64,000 nt of DNA. Origin: Melieria omissa (Eukaryota > Arthropoda > Insecta > Diptera > Ulidiidae). Shown here in pieces: positions 12,071 to 22,169 of this stretch. The translations under genes and the position numbers were made by a program. The DNA lies in assembly GCA_963971225.1 (NCBI GenBank), contig OZ020267.1, positions 4,030,001-4,094,000 on the forward strand. Reading direction: 5' to 3'. The notes under the pieces were generated by a model. It did no database searches. It was not told the origin of the DNA and saw only the letters and a list, made by a program, of their open reading frames with translations. Each line of letters starts with the position of its first letter. The first letter of the stretch is position 1.

Positions 12071-13261
12071 AAACGCAAAATCTCCTTGATCACGTGTCAA
12101 AATTTCATTATTTTCGCTTCATTGATTTCGTGTCTTTTTATTATTTAAAATACTAATACTCAAATTAACAAGTGAACCAGAAAAAATTGAGAATTTTTAA
12201 GGACAAATTAAAAAAAACGCAATAGTCTGATTATACTAAAATAAACTACAGTTTATTAAAAATTTCCTAAACTCTAATTCACAAAAAAATTTCATGAAAT
12301 ATAATAAGTGGTTGCAAAATTTTTTTATATTTTTCTTAACGTTCTCTAACTAGACTGGACAGCACATTCGGTGACTATTGCATAGGTTTGCTTTCATCGA
12401 TTTCGGAACTGTACATCAGTTTTGCAAACTTTTTTATTTTTCTAAGGGTTTGCTTCATTACAGCCCAATATCTTTCAATAGGCCGAAGTTCCAGGCAGTT
12501 GGGAGAAGTTGCCTCTTTTGAGACCATCGAGACACAATTTCCTTCATACAATTTCATAGTTGATCTGGAGTAGTGGCTTGTCGTTAGGTCTGGCCAAAAC
12601 AAAACTGCCCCTTTTTGTTATTCAATAAATGGTAGAAGGGGTTTTTGCAGGCATTCTTCTTTATTAATTCTAGACTTAATTGTTCCTGTCGTAATGAACA
12701 CCATGCTCCGTAGACTGCAGGAGCAAATACCTTGCCATACCATGAATCGTTTTGGAAATTTGGTGTATTTCACTTCTGAATATTATCTTTGTGTTCCATT
12801 CTTATTGTTTGTAGTAAAATAGGCATTCCCAGGCAACTGGCACCTTCACCTTCATCATCGAGAATTTATAACATTATAAACCGTCGCTACGCTCCCTTTG
12901 CTTTCCCTTGCAGTGCTTAGTCTAGACTTCGTCTTATCAGTCAAGTAAATGTCCAGTATTAATTTGTGGCAGCACTTTTGCGGGCTGGACATGTTGACTA
13001 AAGTAGATCCAAGATGCAATTGAGTAATATAGCAAGAAACTGCAATATTTATAGATACTTTCACTCGCAAATACCAGCCTCCTAACTCTTGGCATTTTCG
13101 TATGCTGGATGCGTAAAAAATCTAATATTTTTCTGGTTCACTCCTTAATTAAAATTTGTGTACTTCATTAGAATTGCAGTTTCCGCCTTTTTTCAATAAC
13201 TTTTGAATCAACAAAATTAGAGTATGAAATTTTGACACGTGATCAAGGAGATTTTGGGTTT
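12071..13261 (-). mobile_element. Tc1/mariner-superfamily element, D37E type, decayed
   Basis: About 1.19 kb bounded by inverted ends. AAAATCTCCTTGATCACGTG at 12077 is matched by its reverse complement ending at about 13256, and the identity continues through GTCAAAATTTCAT. A second pair, GTGAACCAGAAAAA at about 12173 and its complement at about 13135, lies inside each end, so each arm is roughly 110-125 bp. The interior encodes a broken transposase on the minus strand. Size and architecture fit a single ITm-type transposon. A TA target duplication could not be fixed because the extreme ends differ by an indel. Confidence 0.75.
12365..12775 (-). pseudogene. D37E-type transposase C-terminal half
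   Basis: Minus-strand translation gives KYTKFPKRFMVWQGICS, then FITTGTI, an in-frame stop after LLPFIE (about 12620), then VLFWPDLTTSHYSRS, NCLELRPIERYWAVMKQTLR and a terminal stop. Counting residues between the Asp of WPDL and the Glu of PIERYW gives exactly 37, the spacing that defines ITm D37E elements rather than Tc1 (D34E) or mariner (D34D). The N-terminal part with the first catalytic Asp is not recoverable beyond scattered residues. The copy is dead: one internal stop and a missing N-terminus. Any autonomous partner would lie elsewhere. Confidence 0.7.
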
Positions 13262-13669
13262 AGGTTGGCACTAGTTGGAGATTCATAGCGAGTAGAGGTT
13301 TTTCAAACCATGATGTTTTGACGATGATGCGATCGCTGGTTTATGCATAAAATTCACTGATTGGTACCAACTCGGAACTTCATATTTGTTAGAGGTTTTT
13401 TGAACATTTTGGACAACATCAGCAAATCCTCTATATATCTAAGTATAACTTGAGAAGATAATTTAATTCCTAAAACTTCATATGAAAAATTACGTCAGGA
13501 TACATTGACACATTATTAACTAAAATGTACAAAGCAATGCAATGAACTTTCAACCATTAAACTGGGTCTAATTTACTGATCCCTATAGTCACAATTCCTG
13601 TCCAGTTCCTGTCCAACTCAGTTGTCGTCAGTTATTTAGCAGTGCTTGTGGTTTTCACGAGTCATACAT
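13262..13669. other. Spacer
   Basis: AT-rich, with no gene or repeat recognised. Confidence 0.4.
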
Positions 13670-14760
13670 CATTCGATTAATAAGGCCGCAACGACTCGAC
13701 TCGACTCGAGCACACCGGGCCCTGCCCACTGGGCCATCGATGCAGTTGGCCCGCACCGAACATTAAATAAGTTGTTAAGCATTTAACCAGCCATAGATGA
13801 AGGCGAGGGCGAGGCCGAGGGCAGGGAGCAGCAAGTGGCAAGCTGGTGCACCTCCTACGAGTGCGCACCGTTCGCTACGTGTGAACTCATATAAATAACT
13901 TTCGTGATTCGCGAGGAAGTGCATGAAATTGCAGCAGCAAGCGGCGAGCCACGTCATAAACGGTGTTGCGTAGAGCCATTGAGGCCGTAAATGGCATAAG
14001 AAGATTTCCGAATTCCATAGCCAAAGCCGACAGAACGAGCAGCGAAAGACACCGACAGCATCCAGGCTTCGACAGTGACTGGGACGGGGTGCGGTCGGTG
14101 CATGCGTAAATGTGCTATCACGCCTGAGGGGAGCACGTACGAGTACTCGTGGTTGCCGCTACCACTGCCAATGCAGCATAAATGCATCTGTCTAGGATTA
14201 GCCTGGCCTGAGCTGCTCCTGCTGGTTGCATCCTGAAAGTGCGCCGCGCTGCGTTGTTTTTCGCTCAAATTCAAAGTGTAAAGACCGCAACGATATGCAG
14301 CCCAACAACAACAAAAACAGCAACGCTCAAGACAAAAGCAATGGCAACAATAACAAAAACAACATCGCCAAACAGCCGCAACAACGGCAACATCAAGAAT
14401 TGGCTGCGAGTCAAACATTTGAATGCATAAATCAAACATTTATATGCACATCAGCGGCGGCATCATGCGGCTGCCATTGCCGCGATCGGCGGCAACGAGC
14501 GCGGCCCCGTCATGTGCCGCGGCCACTTGAGTGCGATTACGAGATGCGATGTAATCGCGCTGCGGAGCGTTGTGGCAGACGCAGCGACACCAGCGCACAC
14601 AGACATAGGCCGCCGTTGCCATTGCGCTGCTACACCACAGCTTGTGGGCCGAGCGAGGGGCGCAGGGATGCGGTGGCACACAGGGTCGGCACATTTTCGC
14701 GCAGCGCTGCACGGCGACAACAGACAGCAGTGCGCGATTTAGCCGTTGATTGATTACTTT
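13670..14760. other. GC-rich island, candidate regulatory DNA
   Basis: A GC-rich block with CAA runs at about 14300-14400 and CpG-rich sequence at 14450-14740. Open frames of 116-175 codons overlap on both strands (for example 14226-14753 plus, 13954-14439 minus), with no domain, no conserved-looking pattern and Asn/Gln or Cys runs that mirror the CAA repeats. I leave these uncalled. A single untranslated or coding exon cannot be excluded. Confidence 0.35.
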
Positions 14761-15090
14761 TTGGCAAAAATAGAAAATCTCCGTCGGCAAGAAAAAGAAA
14801 ACAAAAACTAAAGTTGCATGTCTTCAAATGGCAAATGGCTGTGGTTGGAAATTTCTTTGATAGACTAAAAGTAGTTTGTTGTTTTTTTGTTTTTTGGGGA
14901 AAAAGTACTAAAACAAGTAATGCAAAGGTGCATCAAAATTACGAAAATTTAAAATTTGTTTTTTTAAATAAAAAAATATCGATCTCAATTGTTTTCATGA
15001 ACATTTTCTATTACTAAAGAGATCAATAAATGATGGCGCAGGCCAAAAAAGAAAAAAGTTATAGATTTTTGTATAATGGAAATTTTTTTT
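14761..15090. other. AT-rich spacer
   Basis: AT-rich flank of the RNase H fragment to the right; nothing recognised. Confidence 0.4.
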
Positions 15091-15092
15091 AT

Positions 15093-15650
15093 ATTCTCAG
15101 ACAGCCAGGCGGCAATCAAGGCCCTGGGCTCGATGACATTTGACTCCAAACTGGTCTGGGAGACAACAAACGTTCTCCAGGATCTCTCAAGGGAAAACCA
15201 AGTGATAGTACACTGGATCCCTGCGCACTGTGGGCGCGATGGTAATGAGGAAGCAGACAGATTGGCAAAGGATGAGGCTGCTATCCGGCCCTACGGACCT
15301 GAACCATTCATAGGTGTTAGCAAGTCCCATTACAGACATTATGTTAAACAGGAATTCATTAATCGAGCAAACCACAAATGGTCGAACACAATGGGGCAAC
15401 GATGTTCCAAGCTTTTCTTTCCAGCTTACTCGGAAAGGAAATCTAAGTACCTAATTGACCTAAGCAGAAAGGAGCTCAAGGTCATGACGAGAATGCTAAG
15501 TGGACACTGTCTGCTAAATATGCATAGGGCGCGTCTGGGACTAACGGACAGCGAGCCATATTTTGTATGGAAAGATTTTGTATGGAAGAGGAAGAGACTT
15601 CAGTACATATCATAACTGAATGCCCTGCCCTATGTCTAAGACAATAGTTT
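15093..15650 (+). pseudogene. Non-LTR retrotransposon RNase H and C-terminal tail, 5' truncated
   Basis: Starts inside RNase H at FSDSQAAIKALGS (third catalytic Asp region), then VIVHWIPAHCGRDGNEEADRLAKDEA (fourth motif, with His and the last Asp), then SRKELKVMTRMLSGHCLLNMH, the linker before the C-terminal CCHC knuckle. The frame is lost just before the knuckle. In a shifted frame the sequence reads FCMEEEETSVHIITECPAL, so an indel near 15555 disrupts it, and a 15-bp direct duplication (about 15561-15590) lies at the same place. The first RNase H motifs, the RT and the endonuclease are missing. This is a 5'-truncated, dead I/Jockey-group insertion. Confidence 0.8.
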
Positions 15651-17874
15651 CAATTTAGATTGGCTATTCGAATAAAGCAATAAATTTATTCATACCTATC
15701 ATTATTACTTGTAGACCAATGAGAATCCCCAGAATCTCCGAACAACGACTTTCACTTCACGCAGCATGGACCCTACTGTAGTTTTGATACGACATTCTCA
15801 AAAAATTCGAATTGAAGTGTGGTGGCAGCTGTCTCAAGGTTCAGATTCAGTGCGCTGCTTTTGCCGCTAAGCCAACATGCGGCAAACGGAAACGGAAACG
15901 CGCCTTCACGTAAACTCTGCCTTAGTGTGCAAGCTGAAGGTATTGAAAAAGCATTTAACTCAAGGCGCTCTTTTTAATGCTTCTTCCACTTCTTCTTCTT
16001 TAAGGCTTTACATTCGAATGCAAACTTAGATACTCGCCTTCTGCCATGCGGATTTGCGCTTTAATGCCGTTTAAATAATGACTTTTGTAACAGGCAAAAA
16101 AAGTACTAAGAGCTGGAATTTTCATGCGTACTTAAATATAGAAAAATATGTATAATATGTCTGCTTTCACTTTTCAAACTCCATTGAAGTGTTTCTAATT
16201 AATTTACTTGCCGCTTCGAATGTACGTCGGCATTGGCATTGGTTATGGCAATTTAAAGAAATTGAAATTCTACTCCCGCATGTGGCCACACTATCGCTTC
16301 GTGTTTATCGCTTCTTTGTGGCTGCTATGCACATAGACAATGCTTATCAGCACCAGTTTAGTTAAAATTTCATATGCTTCCAAAATGTCAAAAAGAAAAT
16401 GAAATACATCCAAAATTTATGGCTTTCATTAAGAGTGGCGCAACCATATCTGATGTCATAATTATTTGAACATCATTCATTGCAATCATCATTGCCTTTG
16501 CCATTGTCAGCGTAGATAAGTGATGACTCAATTTAACTTACTTAATATACTTGAAATATTTTCAGTTTATTGGATTTGCATGTAACTACATCAGACGTAA
16601 AAAATTGTACTCAACTGGAGTGAAGTAGCTCCTAGAAGAGTTCAAAGTGCCAGTCGAAGGTGAGTAACGTAGGAAGAATCTATGTTCATTGAGATCCGTT
16701 GAAAAGGTCAGGCAGAGTCTGCCCATTCATTGCTTGATATGAACTTAACTAGTCCCCAATTTGGCTAAAACGTATTTTTAGAAGTGATCGAGTATGCAGA
16801 CGCCAAGTCAATGCGTCTTTGTTAGCCTTCCTGTGAATGCCTAAAATATATTCCACTCTCTCATTATATATCCTCATACCGATGTTTTGCTTTTGTGCGC
16901 AAGTAAAACACGCTACAAAACAAATCGCAAAACCCACAAAAGAAACTTCAAAGCAAATGAGTGGCCGCCCAAATTGAATGCGAAACGAATGGCGAAACCC
17001 AGAAAAGTTGGGCGACCAGAAGCAGAGTGAAGCAATTCAAAGGCAAAACTTTCAATTTGGATGCGTTCCAATGGGTTTTCAAAAAGTTTTGCCTTGTCAT
17101 GAACAACAGAGCAAAAAATAAAAAAAAAATACACATGCCAAATACAACAACCAACAGCCAAGCGACAGAAATAGAAGAAATTGAAGCACAAGTAAAATGT
17201 ATAGAAATGGAAATAAAAAACCGAGATGTACTGAAAACGAATTATGTATGCGAGAGTTGATTATGCCATAAGTATGTGTTGTTGTTTTTATTGTTGCATG
17301 CCACACAAATTTATTTGCCATGGACAAGGCGACGGGGGATTGGGACAAAATGTGAATTTCAGATGTGATTTTTATTCAACAACAAACAAAAAAAAATTCT
17401 ATTGCGCCACTTTTCCCTCACCTCAACGTTTCATTAGGAGGCGGCGTTCGAGTGTGTGCGTTTGACTGCTTTCTGTAAATTGTAACTTGTTCTGTGTACG
17501 CGGAGTGGGGGAAATGTCAAAGTAATAGCGGAGCAACGAAACTTTCAGCGAAATTTTTTTCCCTGCCAATTTTTGTTTGTTGTGCAAAATTTATTTTTTA
17601 CTTAAAACTTTCTGCTATGTCTAATGACAAATGGCGAATAATGTCACGGCGAAGCGAAGCGAACTTTTTGTATTGAACGCTTCGCGTATGGAACCAAACA
17701 AATGGCATTGATTTGAATAAGTTGCAGTGCTTTATTAAAACAAATGAAATATGAGAAAATTTATGCAAGATACAAAGTTGCTCGCGCCAATGAATCGATC
17801 GGAAGCATAAAATATTGAAAACAAAAACTTATTACTTTCCACAATAAATTTGAAATTAGCAAAAAGAAAAGTAG
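15651..17874. other. Spacer
   Basis: Ordinary AT-rich sequence with no gene, repeat pair or element end that I can support. TTTATGGC occurs at about 16416. Confidence 0.4.
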
Positions 17875-18760
17875 TTAGGTTAGGTTAGGCAGGGAAGGGT
17901 TTGTGCGGCAAGACGGCACCTCCACTCGGAGGCCAGAATGGCCCATTGTGAATCCCTTCTTATGGTATTCTGGAGCTAACCAATAGTCTCAATCAAGGGG
18001 AAACCAGTTCGACCTCTTAATGAAGGACAGGGGATTCGAGATTTCCGGGCAGTGGCACAGGAAGTGTTGTGTTGTTTCTACTTCTTCTTCATCTCCACAG
18101 CTACGGCCGACATCACTGGACGAGAGACGCCATTTGTTAAGCATAGATCCAATAGCGAAGTGTCCGATGATGACTCCCACGAGCTGCCGAATGGAGGTAC
18201 TACTCAACGACAGTACGAATCATGTTTTCCTCAAGGGGAGCGAGGGCCACAGTGTCCGGCAGGTGCCGCAGTTGGCCTTGGTACGCCATGATGACTCAAT
18301 TTCCTTTTTGGTCAACCTGTCAATATACATGTACAGTCAGATATGGGAGGAAACGCAGAGGTATCCACTTCGGTGGCAGGCAAGTCGACCCCTTTTCTTG
18401 CCATCTCGTTCGCTGCTTCGTTCCCTGCCACTCCTGCGTAGCCCGAAACCCAACAGAGAGTGACCTGGTGGTGCCCAATGCCTTGAAGTGCGGTACGACA
18501 CCTCTGCACTACCTTTGATTTCACAACAACTGATTCCAGCGCTCTAAGCGCCGCCTGACTATCCACGAAAATTGTGACATTTGTGGGTGGTAGCCCACTG
18601 CCACGGATAAGTTCGGCAGCCTTCCAAATTGCATAGATCTCTGGTTGGACATGTGGGTCTGCAATACATCGGAGTAGAGACCAGTTCCAGTACCTTCCTC
18701 CATTTTGGAGCCATCGGTGAAAACGGTGACGGAAGCGTCTCTCGCGGCACCTGTCAACTC
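17875..18760 (-). mobile_element. LOA/I-group non-LTR 3' fragment with TTAGG tail
   Basis: A diverged second copy of the 3' part of the element at 46755-51351. On the minus strand it reads SVTVFTDGSKMEEGTGTG, PEIYAIWKAAELIRGSGLPPT, TIFVDSQAALRALES, HHQVTLCWVSGYAGVAGNEAANEMARKG (RNase H) and RSCGDEEEVETTQHFLCHCP (knuckle). Compared with the full copy it has a deletion of about 70 bases near 18040 and frameshifts between RNase H segments. The HSG and NEAADE motifs are changed (YAG, NEAANE). Its 3' end at 17875 is the same (TTAGG)n tail, so that tail is a family trait. The 5' break at about 18760 abuts RTE-like sequence in opposite orientation. Confidence 0.85.
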
Positions 18761-18769
18761 TCAACTATC

Positions 18770-19015
18770 TGGCTCTGTCTGCCGCATGGACGACGAAGCT
18801 CCGGCGAAAAAGGTGTTCGTTGCGATGGTTAGAGGTCGACGGCGAAGAGGAAGGTCGTGTCTCCGGTGTAAGGACCAAGTTGATGAGGCCCTGGTATCTC
18901 TTGGTGTGACCAACTGGAGAAGGCGCGCGCAAAGCAGAGGCGCCTGGAGAGAAGTTTTGCGGCAGGCCGTAACCCGATAACGGGTTGTTATGGCCAGTTA
19001 AGTAAGTAAGTCAGA
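18770..19015 (+). mobile_element. RTE-like non-LTR element, 3' end with (TAAG)n tail
   Basis: Plus-strand translation gives CRMDDEAPAKKVFVAMVRGR and then GRSCLRCKDQVDEALVSLGV, NWRRRAQSRGAWREVLRQAV and a stop at about 18980. A 3' end follows, reading GGGTTGTTATGGCCAGTTAA and then TAAG repeats. The first 15 residues equal the end of the RTE-like fragment at 9607, so the two are the same family and this copy supplies the 3' terminus. The arrangement is head to head with the LOA-like fragment. Confidence 0.8.
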
Positions 19016-20596
19016 TATTCTTTACGATTTCGTTCCAAGACGTTTAAAAAATTCAAAATATTTTTATTAGATCTTCTTTCTAATTCAATTCTAATTCTTC
19101 ATTATTTCATTTAAATTTATGTTTCATGTTTATATTTCCAACCCTCAAACTATATAACACAACGTAGCCAATGAAGAGCGAAATCACTTAACTTTGTTTT
19201 GTTTTGTTAAAAATCTCACATTGCGAGCGTATTGAAGTGCGGTCCCACACCAACCGTCACTGCAGTAAAATCGAAAACAAATGAAAGAAAGAAACTTTGG
19301 CAATAAATGAACGAGACGCTGATGAAAGCAATTGAAGCCCATAAAAACGCACAATTCTAGCGAAATCAGTCGCCGCCGGCAAAACTTGTGCGAATAATTT
19401 GCGCTAAGTTTTTCAGAAAACAAAATCATACACAAAAGACTCGGCTCATAAAATTCATTGCAATAATTTGACAATGAATCAAAAGCCAGCGCCAACCGAA
19501 CGTTAAAACAAACAAAGCGTATGCGAAGTCTTCTCATCTGCGGCCTTTTGGTTCGACGTAGAACGCGAAGTCGTATTTCATGCAGTGCGACGAAGCGTTG
19601 CTGCCGCATGGCGCTTAATTCACTACTCGTACATTTCAATGAAACTAAGTACTTCTTGCCTGCCCTTTTTGCTGCCCGCCCACGGGCGCTTAAAAATTAA
19701 TTTTATATCCTTGTGTATCCTTTCACGAAAAATCTTCTTATCGCATGTTTATGCGCCATAACGAGGCAGCCGCGGCCGTAGCACAGAAGGCGCCAAGAAC
19801 GCTCTACTACGCACGGACTGACTGCCAGGCAGCGCTGTCAACGCGGCAACGGGCTCAACTTGCATGACGCCGCGCCACACACCGCGCAACATGGAGCGGC
19901 ACAGCGGCCGTAAATATAATTAGCTGCAATGCGCTCGCTGAGGGGAAAAATCCGATCCTTGCCGGATTAATTAGCGCGCATTATGAGACGTTCTGATGAC
20001 ATGCGAATCCGACAAAAAACAAAAACAAATACAAAAAAACCCACACGTAACGGGCGTGCGAGCACAGCTAAAAGTTGGAGCAACACTTACATTATTAGAG
20101 GAAGTGGGGAGTGAGAGTGGGTGAGAAGTGGTGAATATTTGGTAGGGAAGTGATGCGCGGGTTTGCATATTTTTTGCTGTTATATTTTTCATGTTGTTAC
20201 TTTGGCTGTGTTTTGTTGTTATAGTAATTGTAGTCGTTGTATGCGCTGCTCATATGCGTAATGAAACGTGTTAAAAGAGAAGAACATTGCAGCTAATTAA
20301 GAATCCATGTTTGAAATATGCTTCGTGTGGCTTCAGATGAGCACATCTCACCGTTTGGCTACGTGTGTGTGTGTGAGCTCATTTTCAGGTGGAAGTGCGT
20401 CACTCACATTCTCACATACATACGTAAACATACAAACATTCGTTCATGCGTCAGTAAAAATAATGACTGTTCGTGTTTGTGTGGTTCGAAAGAAAATATG
20501 GTTTTGTTGTTGCGTTGAAATAAAGCAGATAATGGCAGTTGGTGTAAAGGAGATTAAGCCAAACTCCATCTTAAAGTCGGCGCCTACCAGGAGTGG
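19016..20596. other. Spacer with GC-rich block at 19740-19965
   Basis: AT-rich on both sides of a GC-rich block rich in GCGCC and CGCGGC words. The block also contains GGCCGTAAATATAATTAGC. No supported gene. Confidence 0.4.
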
Positions 20597-20604
20597 ATCC
20601 ACAA

Positions 20605-20762
20605 CAAAGGCGGATTCAAAAAAATATTTTGGTGGGTTTTAAAAAGTAACTTTTTAATATTCATAAAATTTTTTTTAATTTGTATGCAGTTTTAAAGTCT
20701 ACCTTAATACTTCGGGGAGAGGGGGTTCAACCCCCAAAACCCCCGCCCTGAATCAGCCACTG
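20605..20762. mobile_element. hAT-type MITE, copy 1
   Basis: 158 bp with inverted ends: GGCGGATTCA on the left and TGAATCAGCCACTG on the right. The interior contains GGGGTTCAACCCCCAAAACC. It is flanked by ATCCACAA (20597-20604) and ATCCACAC (20763-20770), a 7/8 match in an 8-bp target duplication, the hAT hallmark. The same element recurs at 25283-25438. Non-coding. Confidence 0.8.
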
Positions 20763-21099
20763 ATCCACACAATACTTGAAGACAATAGCTTGAAATCGAA
20801 GACAATCGTTTGATGTTTGTTTCAAACATTCTTTTTTTCTTGAGTATTTTTTCTTGGGTTGAACCGGCATTGAAGTATTCAAACTTTTTAATTTTTTACA
20901 ATGACATTTATATTTTACAAGCTTACCCGACGAACTTCGTCTCACACACAATTTTTTTGTATAATTACGAAGACCGACGATGAATTGACGAAGAAAACAA
21001 ACTGAAGGAAGAGCTACTAATTAACTCAATTGAGCCCCACAAATCAGCAATGTTGCTGCTAAGTTTCAGTAAAGAAATGGATTGCGCTCTCAGAAACCT

Positions 21100-21545
21100 A
21101 TTTTTATCATTTTGATGTATGCCACGCCCCCTTTTTTAATACCCACACCATTCCCTCTGTCAAAAGGGAAAATGTTCGTACTTAATTTCATTGTTGTGTG
21201 ACTTATAATTCAGCGGAATATTTGCGTCACAAAAACATGTGCCATGCCCCTTTTTCAACGCCCATTAAATCTTACCAGTAGAATCACTCCTCTATGGGAA
21301 GACGGGGTACCTAATTTCAGTGTTGCACTACTCACAATTTCGAAGTTATTCTATATTAAAGATTTGGACTGTATGGGCGATGCCACGCCCTCTCGTGTAA
21401 TACCCGCCCCATTCTCTCTGTCGAAAGATATGGCTAAATAGTAAGTTCGTGTGAATTTAATTGTTGTGTGACTTGTGGTTCCAACGTTATTGTCTGCAAA
21501 TTTGAGCTGGTGAAAAAGTGCCACGCCCCGTTTTCCTAAAATTTT
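21100..21545. repeat. Diverged tandem array with GCCACGCCC core
   Basis: The motif CCACGCCC (or CCATGCCC) begins at about 21122, 21242, 21383 and 21531, at spacings of 120-148 bp. Associated shared words include ACCCAC or ACCCGCCCC with ATTCTCTCTGTC, AATTTCATTGTTGTGTGACTT, and ATATGGC or GGGAAGA before the next unit. The same degraded repeat seems to continue right of the SINE, with AATCGGTCCAACGTTCTCAA. Possibly part of an old mobile element; the class is unknown. Confidence 0.65.
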
Positions 21546-21580
21546 CTTTCATAGAAACTTTGCTTATAACTTTAAATACA

Positions 21581-21897
21581 GTCGGCCTCGATAGCTCGCC
21601 GGGCTGGCTTCTCATACCAAAGCGCTGGAGCTGGCTTCTCACACCAAAGGCTCCAGGTTCGATTCCTGGCTCGGGCTGGTGAACAACTCGTCTACTTCTA
21701 TCGCTATCCACATGAAGCAGATGAGAATTACAAGAATCGCACAATGGCAAAACCTCCAAGTGTGAACGAAAAACTGCCAATCGCTGGAAAAAAACAGTGT
21801 TGCATACACATTTTAAACGGGTAGAATTTGTGGTATCACAACGGGCCCATAGGCCTAAGTGTGTCTCATACAGATCATCACATACAACCAACCAACC
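21581..21897 (+). mobile_element. tRNA-derived SINE, complete copy
   Basis: 317 bp. The head has a Pol III A-box-like word TAGCTCGCCGGG (21592-21603) and a perfect B box GGTTCGATTCC (21656-21666), separated by a roughly 26-bp internal duplication of GCTGGCTTCTCA(T/C)ACCAAAG. The body contains TTTGTGGTATCACAACGGGC, and the tail is an (ACCA)n run. It is flanked by AACTTTAAATACA (21568-21580) and AACTATAAATACA (21898-21910), a 13-bp target duplication with one mismatch. A second, 5'-truncated copy lies at 34179-34283. Non-coding; it needs a LINE partner for mobility. Confidence 0.85.
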
Positions 21898-22000
21898 AAC
21901 TATAAATACAACTAAAAAAATCCAGTCAAATCGGTCCAACGTTCTCAAGTGATTCGCTGTCAAACATGGTAGGGATTTTTCGACTTTTCCAATAGGCTTC

Positions 22001-22166
22001 CCGAAGTTTTTTTTTCGCATAAACCTGAACTGACTCAAGACGAATCCAACAAAAAAACTCATGGAAGACGGCCAATCACACTCAAACGGATAGGCCGTCT
22101 TTCATGAGTTTTTTTGTTGGATTCGTCTTGAATCGTCAGTTCAGGTTTATGCGAAAAAAACTTCGG
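22001..22166. repeat. Near-perfect hairpin, arms of about 73 bp
   Basis: The arm 22001-22073 (CCGAAGTTTT ... GAAGACGGCC) is the reverse complement of 22093-22166 (GGCCGTCTTT ... AACTTCGG), with only a few mismatches or indels, around a 19-base loop. Both arms contain the same open frame start, MSFFVGFVL, so one arm is an inverted copy of the other. It could be a foldback transposon, a template-switch product or the source of a hairpin RNA. Confidence 0.9.
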
Positions 22167-22169
22167 AAT

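Noticed and set aside
14226..14753. 175-codon plus-strand open frame
   Set aside because: Asn/Gln run mirrors CAA repeats and the rest is Arg/Cys-rich; overlapping antisense frames of similar length.
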